Shown here one piece after another: positions 57,130-64,000 of a DNA stretch of 64,000 bases (position 1 is the stretch's first letter; each line of letters begins with the position of its first letter). The notes beneath the pieces were generated by a model that was not told the DNA's origin, did no database searches, and was given only the letters and a program-made list of their open reading frames with translations. This stretch comes from Phoronis australis. Lineage: Eukaryota > Phoronida > Phoronidae. The stretch lies in assembly GCA_002633005.1 (NCBI GenBank), contig NMRA01000345.1, positions 65,073 to 129,072 of the forward strand. The letters are read 5' to 3'. The translations under genes were made by a program, and so were the position numbers.

Positions 57130-59590
57130 TAGATCCATTACTTTCATAACCTCGGTCTCGCAATATTTCTCTTTCCATGNGTTGACCGCAATTGTCCACG
57201 AATATAGTAACCTTAGGTCTTTTGGGAATTTGTGGCCATCTGTCGAAGACTTGCACCAGGGAAATTAGCAGTAATAAGGCTTAGCGCGACGACGTATTTT
57301 GATAAAAATTCCATCTTTTACCAGTTGTTTACATGCAGACAGCCACGCATGCGCAATTTAATCACCACTAGTACAGCAGCGACACCGCGAGGAGAATTCT
57401 CCAAATAGCCCCATTCAGTGCTCACGCGCGGGAAGCCTTGCTGACTGTTATTTTTATTGTAGACATTTTCTATGTTTTTAATATTACAACTTCAAGGACT
57501 ATTTATTAGATTCTAATTTGAATATTTGCTAGGTATGCTGAATGCAATTTACAATAATTGTTAAGCTTGAAATAAACCTATTAACGAAAAAGTAACTGAA
57601 TTACTTTACATTTCTCAAACGTGTTCTTACAAAAGTTGTGTCGTGTGGTTGAAAGTTTTAGACACGTCAAGCTTTTCAGCAAAAGAGATCGTTTTACGGT
57701 TCATGTGAGAAAACAAGCTGAGGGATTTTGACGAAATTTTCAAGAGGTTTTGCCCATTTCATAAACCTGAGCCTCGTGTATTATTCTCTATTTCCGATAC
57801 CATTAAGAACATCAAAACTATCAGGTACTCAGTAAAACGCTTTTTTTGCGGTTGGCTTACCCTAAAATTGGGCGAATTCAAAATGGCGCATGTAGTGCAC
57901 GCATTGCCTGCGACTTTAGTTGCTGGCTTATTTGGCAAGAATTCGAGATCGGGTGGCCCTGGAAATGTTTTAAGCCCAAAAGCGCTTTAGTTAAGAATTC
58001 AACACTTTAATCGCCTGGTTAGCAATTCATTTTGGTTAAAAACTTCATGAAACTGATTTTAACGCAAGTTACTTCATTCGAAACGCAATCCCAAATAATA
58101 CTCGTTCAACACAACTCCAAATATTTGAAACTTAACCGAATTTAGTACAAGTTTTTAGTTTATTTTTTTTTTATTTTGGTGGTGCACCACCACCTTAAAT
58201 GGCCACCATCGTGAGTGACAGCCAACTCATGCGTTATGGGTACACAAATATCGCCATATGTAATGAGGTTTCCGTGGAAACCCCGCCCACTTTTTAAAGA
58301 AAACAAAAATATAGTAAAAGAAAGCAAACACAAACAAAAAGGTAAGAAGTGAACTGTTCACATCTAGTGACATCTTTCGAGTGACGAAACTCATCACGTG
58401 TTTTAAGTTGGTGAATGTAAAGGAGAGACTATATTTTTCTTTAAAGAAACAACCGAACACCAGTCTGTCTCGTGACAGGCGGTGATAGGTCTAGTCACCA
58501 CAAACTGACATCGTCTACGTATCCTATCGGCCTGCTTAGTTATATGCACACATCTTAAGTACAACCAGAAACAGTTTCTCCATGGCAGAATTCTCCCATT
58601 TAGCACGCAGTCCAAGCTTTGTGAATAAAAATCTTTTACTAGGCGGGGAACTGAGTCCCTGTCTTCCACTTGGCGACTGGAAACTGATTACATGTAGCTT
58701 ACATATAATCCCTCTGGCCAATGCCATTTAGTGCCACCTGTGATCGTGTTCGTCAAAGAACCGTACAGTATTAAAGCGATAGCTCTTCAGTGCCGTCCAC
58801 CAAACTCCTTGATTTTCTCAAACTGTATTGCGTACTTTTCCAACTAAACGCAACGAAGTGCCACTTTAAGAGATTTAATTCTTCAGATCTACCACTGTGT
58901 CTGCACGAAGAAGTTGGGCTTCACGCGTTTTGCAGCGTGTGTACTTGTTGCAAGCAATGCTTGCTGTCGATTCATACTTTGAACTTTGTACAGAAGCCTT
59001 TGGGTGAAAGGTCCGTTTTATTCCTGAAGGCATATTTCCTTGAACAAAAGACACGTGGAAGGAGCAAATGATTTTTTTTGAAATTTCACCTGCCCGTTAA
59101 TATACGTGTGAGCATTAGGGTGTGTTGATCGACTGTCCAAGCTTATTGCACATTCACATATGTTGCCAACGTCTGCGTAGAGTTCATTTCGAACAGATAG
59201 AAGGATTTTGGAGATCTTTTTAAATCTCGTCTATTCTCAGGTAAGGCTTTTGCTTGACTGAAACAAAAATAAGCAATGGAGACAAACTGCTAAAAACCTA
59301 TTAATAAGCAACTAGGCGATAGTGAGCGATCTGAAGCAAGTAGAGCAGCGAAGAAGCGAGAACGCGTTCATATTGCTTGCAAATACTCTACATGTGTTTG
59401 CTGCACTGAAATAATCTGACACTAGTTGTTATTCCAAATGTTTCTGAAGTATATGTGTTAATGTTCTAACAGAGCGTGAACCCGCATTCCACCAAAGAAC
59501 CGAACTTTGGTTTTTACCTTTGCTCTACAAAATTGGTTTCAACTTGTTCTTTATTCAAATTTTGGACTCGGCGCATGAAACGACACGTGG
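57130..59590. other. Intergenic stretch, no gene recognised
   Basis: An N at 57180 is not flanked by duplicated sequence. A 14-bp palindrome GGTGGTGCACCACC lies at about 58179-58192, and decayed tRNA-Asp pieces at 58466-58500. No exon recognised. Confidence 0.4.
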
Positions 59591-59611
59591 TGACGAGTCA
59601 AATTGTAGAGT

Positions 59612-59875
59612 CTGGAGTCTGTTTCATAAAAATGACTTAGGACGTAAGACTGAAATGTGGTCTATTCTTGAAAAATGATTAAATTTCACATGAGCAAAAG
59701 TGCAAAGTCTCTGAGAATATGCTAATAACTACTCGTTCCTAGATAATTTTTACAAATCATTTCTAGAATGTGATGCACTCATAATTAATCCTTTTTTCAG
59801 AAATCGTGAAGTGTGAGCGTCAGACTAAATTTCTGTCTTAAGTTCTAAGTTAAATTCCAGAGACTGACCCCAGAG
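59612..59875. mobile_element. Fold-back MITE, family D, copy 2
   Basis: The left end GTCTGTTTCATAAAAATGAC, TTAGGACGTAAGACTGAAAT is inverted at the right by CTAAATTTCTGTCTTAAGTT, CTAAGTTAAATTCCAGAGAC. Internal blocks such as TCTGAGAATA/GAGACTT and CATTTCTAGAA recur in inverse in the copy at 52911-53188. The right end merges into a 13-bp tandem repeat. Confidence 0.6.
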
Positions 59876-59927
59876 ACTGACCCCAGAGACTGACCCCAGA
59901 GACTGACCCCAGAGACTGACCCCAGGT
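59857..59927. repeat. 13-bp tandem repeat, about 5 copies
   Basis: Unit CCAGAGACTGACC, identical copies. It appears to have expanded from the right end of the adjacent family D element (TTCCAGAGACTG). Confidence 0.9.
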
Positions 59928-60050
59928 CTCAAGCAAAACCGAACTACTATTTCCTTTGAAGCCACGAAATTTAATTTACTTAAGAACAATTTGATAATAT
60001 AACGACGAGGAGTCTAAATCAAAAGCTTGTTTGGTGTTGGAAGGCGGCAT

Positions 60051-60336
60051 CCGAAACACATCGAGTATTTCCGTTGATCAAATTATTCCTTGGAGGTTTT
60101 TTAAAACTACATATGTGCGAAATTCAATTATTACAGCAAAGAAATTTTGGTCAATAGACCTCTAAAATCATGGCTTCGGTCTAGTTGGTCTTAAAAATCA
60201 TATTGTGAATACTCTTGTTTAAGCTTGTTATCACATAACAGTCCCTTTCTGTTCTGACTGAATTTCGGACATGCGAAGATATGAAACACCTTCCAGGAAT
60301 AATTTGAGGTTACGAAAATACCCGAGGTGTTCCTGA
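60051..60336. mobile_element. Fold-back MITE, family B, copy 3
   Basis: The left end CCGAAACACATCGAGTATTT, CC...AAATTATTCCTTGGAGG is inverted at the right end (CCAGGAATAATTTGAGGTTA, CGAAAATACCCGAGGTGTTC). Same termini as 33441-33693. Confidence 0.7.
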
Positions 60337-62630
60337 TGGGAAGGCAGTTTACTGCCGTTTCATATATAAGTGAGTTTAATGGTTGTTGCAAAGATAAGTT
60401 TCCAAATTTTAGATTTTCTTATATTTAGAAGTACAAATAGATTGTGGGTGTGCTTGATATTCAGATTCATTATTTTTAATTTTGCAGAATTTTGTTTGCT
60501 CCTCTATGCACATTCAAGATGAAGGTAAGGTTGACAGTTTGATTTAATAATGTAGGTTCTCGTTGACGTTAACTATTGCATATATAGGGCCGTTACCTCG
60601 TAGTTACATTCACACACTTAATCGGTTACGTTGCTCCAATCATAGGTTTCAAGTAGAAGTGGGCAGGCACGAGAAAGTAGAATGTCGCGATAGATTACGT
60701 TTGATGTGCGACGATAAACTTGTTGTCGATGAGTATCCTTTTACGTTCATATAATCAGCTCGGGCCACGTGTCATGAGAGAAGTTCAGTGGAAGCACCCT
60801 AGTCAAGAATCTTTCGTATGCCTCTTAGCCGCTCCCGATATCTCTGTAATGTATTTTACTAATGGAAAAAGAGGAATCAAAACTTTTAAATATATTGACT
60901 GAACCGAGCAAATAGGCCTGTATGAATTAATTGCTAATATATTTTGGGCCAGGGGGCTTTAATATAGGCACTCCTAGATGAGTGTCAGAAGTAAACTGAC
61001 AGTAATTTTAAAGGGACACAGTCTGTTTAAGGGCCGAAAAACTGATTTTGGGGAATGTTGTTGGACAGGGTGGACTAAAGCTGTCATCTTTGGCCAGAGC
61101 TATAAAACGGTGAAATCTGTTTTGTTTTGTGATTTATTACAGAATTGTCGATTGGCGACATAGGTCCTTTCTAGTGCCTATGTACTTGTTTGACGGTAGC
61201 ATATTTGAGAATATTCTACCAAGAAGGTACTATGGCACATTAGTTAATGATATGGTCTTGAATATTACAGAAGCATAGTGCATATTTGCAGAGCCATTAG
61301 GTCCATGGGCCTCTGTGCGGAACTGCGCTTATCATATGCGAAACTTAGGCGCATGCGCCAATATGAAAACCATTTGGGTAAAAAATCCACGAAAAAATCA
61401 TCGTTTCGGGCTTAAAAGTGCGGCAATACAGTAATACAAAATTATTTATAAATTTTCTTGAAAACACGACAAAGAACTCCTAAGATGCAGAAGCAAACGT
61501 AAAAGTTACCATTAGGAGTTACAGTGATAGTCAAAACAGGTGCGCCTACATGCGATTTTTATTAAAATATATGGGCTTATGCAAGGGACATTACCTGGGC
61601 TTAAATGGGCGAGGTAATACGGTAAGCTAGTTATCAACCTAGTCAGTGAGACAGGTAAAAACGTCGAGACTTCCCAGTATGGGCTGGAGCATTAGGCCAG
61701 ACGTAATGCTAGATGTTTTTAGGTGGGCTTGTACCCGGGATTTGTCCACGACCGGTGACAGTGATTTAAACTCGAACCACTAATCAGTCTATTATAGCAC
61801 CCAAACCTTTTTAACACCGACCATTGATAACTTGTGTCCGGCCTCTCGTGTACGTTGAAAACTAGTTTTTCCATTAAACCTAGGCCATGGGTAACTTGCC
61901 AACTGATAGTAGTATAGCTGAGAGCTGGCGACCGCTTCTAAAGGAAATGCATAGAAAACCAGAACGCCCGACCAGGTCAGATTTACCTTAAACAAACTTT
62001 GTCCTTCTTTGATGTTGTTTAAACCTTACTCATATGCAATTAAGTTAAATTCAAACCCAAAGGTAGCTAAATTCGTTTGGCGACTTGTTGGCAATCGGGC
62101 GTTGACAGCCATGTTTTCTTGCGACCAATGTCACACATTTTCTGGTCAGGTAAGCTATGAGCTGCAGCGTAGCTGCAGTTTCGGCAACGTATTTATAATC
62201 CAATCTATTATTCACAGGTATCTGTTTCCAGACACGCTGTTTAGTATGCTTTTAGTTTATATTATTGATCAAAATAAATCAGTCGAGCAGATCCATTAAA
62301 TGATTATTTACCACCTGCATGCCTACGGCTTCCACGTATATATTTTGCCTTGGGAAAACTGCACGGGCGAGTTTGTCTTTGAGTAAGCATTTAGAGTCAC
62401 AAAAAGTTTGCATAACGCAAAGTAGCACACGTGATGGCCTAGTTGCAACACCAAGTGAAACAAAAAATGATACATGAATCTTTCACCACTACTTCGATCG
62501 ATATTGCAATGTCCGTTCTATATTTTTGACCATCACTCCTGATTAACTGGTGCCAAATTCAAACACGACTTTTAAGTGAGGGAACCCGTTGACTGTTTCC
62601 TGCAGCGCGTCTCTGCAAAATAAAAACAAA
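60337..62630. other. Stretch without a recognised gene; one candidate short exon
   Basis: 60488-60524 is flanked by a good acceptor (TTTTGCAG) and donor (AAG/GTAAGG) and contains an ATG at 60506. It could be a 5' exon of the POMGNT1-like gene but codes too little to judge. The family C repeat lies at 61030-61165. A pair of GGGCTTAAA..GTAATAC direct repeats lies at about 61408 and 61590. Confidence 0.3.
61030..61165 (+). repeat. Dispersed repeat, family C, copy 3
   Basis: GAAAAACTGATTTTGGGGAA, GGCCAGAGCTATAAAACGG, GAAATCTGTTTTGTTTTGTG and TTACAGAATTGTCGATTGGC follow the order seen at 6905-7060 and 44245-44420. Confidence 0.55.
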
Positions 62631-62634
62631 GGTA

Positions 62635-62785
62635 GCAGTGGCGGACTTAGAGGGGGGCCAAGGGGGCCATGGCCCCCCTAATATTCTCCCAGATTCCATT
62701 TGGCAGTTCGGAGTGTGAATGTCAGATGGGCTAGTACTCTGCCCTGCCCCCCCCAACTCGAAATCCTGGATTCGCCCCTGGGCCG
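62635..62785. mobile_element. GGATCCGCC-family short element, copy 4
   Basis: Starts CAGTGGCGGACTTAGAGGGG, includes the palindrome GGGGGCCATGGCCCCC, CTCCCAGATTCCATTTGGCA and a C run, and ends CTGGATTCGCCCCTG. About 150 bp with short imperfect inverted ends. It is well preserved, so a relatively recent insertion. Confidence 0.7.
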
Positions 62786-63139
62786 TGCCAGTAACCACAT
62801 CTAAAACCAATGATTAACTTTTTAAAGATTTGATTTAATTGAATTAGAATTAATATTTGAACAAAATTGAATCTTAATTAAAATCAATGTGATACTATCT
62901 CAATACAAACAGGATCGGACCAAGAGTGATGACCAAAGAGGAATACCGGAATAGGAAGCTTCATTCAAGGGACAGTCTCGGTGCCGGAACCCTTGTATCC
63001 CCTTTCCTCCGGATTCTCTTAATCTGGCTATCTGCAGAAATAGAAATCGTGTCATAGTATTTCATTTTTGTTTATATTTAGGTACACGATGTCTTCGTTT
63101 CATTTCTTTTCTTCCCTTGCGTATGTCTGGTGTCGGGAG

Positions 63140-63699
63140 CTTTTAAGAGATTAATGGACGTTGACGTCAAGTCCGGTAGAAACATGGTACAAGTAAAGAT
63201 AAACCAAGCTCTGGTAGGAACATTTACATTTACCATATTATTGTCGTACTGTTTTGACATGGTATCGACGTTAAAGGGATCATGAATGAACTATGTTTTA
63301 ATGATTATGGGGATTTTCGTGAACGTGTAGTGTTTCATTTATCAAAACTTTTGAACCCTAAGAATAGAATGATCTCAATGCTTCTGAGATTTCTTTGAAT
63401 CATGTTAGAATTCCAATTACCAGAATAAAATAATTGAATCATCAAAACGTGTATCCTATTTTGAAAGCATCTTATTTTAAAATTTTAGATTTTTTTCGGT
63501 AGTACTCGGAAAGGATAATTTCCTGTTGTACTGTCTTTGTTTCAGTCAGGCTACTTAAACTAAGGTCAGTAACAATTCAAATAAAATGTATAGTAGATTT
63601 CTGTCTATTATCACGTGATGTTTCCAATAGACGTATGAAGTGGATAACAACGCCGAGAACTCACGTGGTCTGCACGTCGTTGTCCTGAATCAAGCCAGC
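63140..63699 (+). CDS. POMGNT1-like protein, two exons, partial
   Basis: The exon ending at 63213 (donor GTAGGA) encodes FKRLMDVDVKSGRNMVQVKI then NQAL. Exon 63631-63699 (acceptor CCAATAG, donor GTGAGT) encodes TYEVDNNAENSRGLHVVVLN then QAS. Joined in phase 0 they follow the stem-domain start of human POMGNT1 (LDVEVYSSRSKVYVAVDGT, RGIHVIVLNQATG). POMGNT1 is a Golgi type II membrane enzyme adding GlcNAc to O-mannose; its stem domain binds carbohydrate and is also found in FAM3/CEMIP-type proteins. The left limit of the first exon is uncertain: acceptors fit at 63082, 63140 or 63148. With 63082 it adds a hydrophobic VFVSFLFFPCVCLVSGA stretch that may instead be the polypyrimidine tract. The rest of the gene is right of the window. 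Confidence 0.6.
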
Positions 63700-64000
63700 G
63701 TGAGTACCCTGTGCTAATTACCAATGCAGTATATGAGAAAAGTACGACACAAGGACATCCTTGGAAAGCGCATCAAGAGATTTCTAATTTGTCTACAGTT
63801 CAAACCTCTTTGAGTTCTTTTTTATGTTATATTGATGTCATCAGCTGCACATTTCTGTATCCCTTTGCATGACAAATTTCAATAGTCATTGGCCTATTAT
63901 AGTATGTGCAAGGTAACGATGAGCGAGGGGATTCAGCGGGCAGAATAATTGCCCTCTTCCCTGGTGAGCTGAACAAAACAGAAAAAACTGCCACCATGAT
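63700..64000 (+). other. Intron after the POMGNT1-like exon
   Basis: Starts with the donor GTGAGT at 63700. No reading matching the expected continuation (GxVMAKRxFDTY) is found, so the next exon is probably beyond the edge. Confidence 0.45.

Noticed and set aside
60488-60524. 37-nt exon candidate with good splice sites
   Set aside because: Too short to assign to a protein and not connectable in phase to a known exon; mentioned only within the stretch description.

Overview
The window is nuclear DNA from an animal, most likely a non-vertebrate marine metazoan (hemichordate, cephalochordate or similar; the sequence alone does not settle the phylum). The reasons are spliced genes with GT-AG introns and polyadenylation signals, metazoan-only protein families (a grainyhead-like factor and a POMGNT1-like protein), AT-rich non-coding DNA, and many small fold-back transposon relics. 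There are no operons, ribosome binding sites, CRISPR arrays or bacterial genes.

Layout: (1) 1-6640, plus strand: the 3' part of a USP14-type deubiquitinase. Six distinct exons run to the stop codon, covering the C-terminal catalytic lobe with the catalytic His and Asp. One intron is built of G-rich minisatellite, another holds nested MITEs, and one 75-nt exon appears twice across an N. (2) 6.6-39.1 kb: about 32 kb with no recognisable gene. It holds an imperfect 740-bp duplication around another N, four-copy and three-copy dispersed repeat families, palindromic elements, microsatellites, a LINE 3' tail and a dead LINE reverse transcriptase. (3) 39.1-54.05 kb, plus strand: a grainyhead-like (GRHL) transcription factor, 14 identified exons encoding about 800 residues, with the CP2-type DNA-binding domain and C-terminal dimerisation domain complete. 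Exons 1-2 do not join exon 3 in frame, so a small exon is probably still missing or a different acceptor is used. A GIY-YIG fragment of a Penelope-like retroelement sits in intron 5. (4) 54.05-63 kb: a tRNA-Asp(GTC) gene on the minus strand with decayed tandem copies, then more repeats. (5) 63.1-63.7 kb, plus strand: two in-phase exons resembling the stem domain of POMGNT1; the gene runs off the right edge.

The three protein genes share no pathway that the sequence shows; their adjacency looks incidental. The points that most deserve a second look are the N-joined duplications (likely unmerged haplotypes, one duplicating the USP14 exon with the catalytic Asp), the GRHL phase gap, a DSG-type degron-like motif in GRHL, the repeat families carrying CACGTG motifs, and a miRNA-sized hairpin at 22434-22538. 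I did not find a clearly new multi-gene system here.
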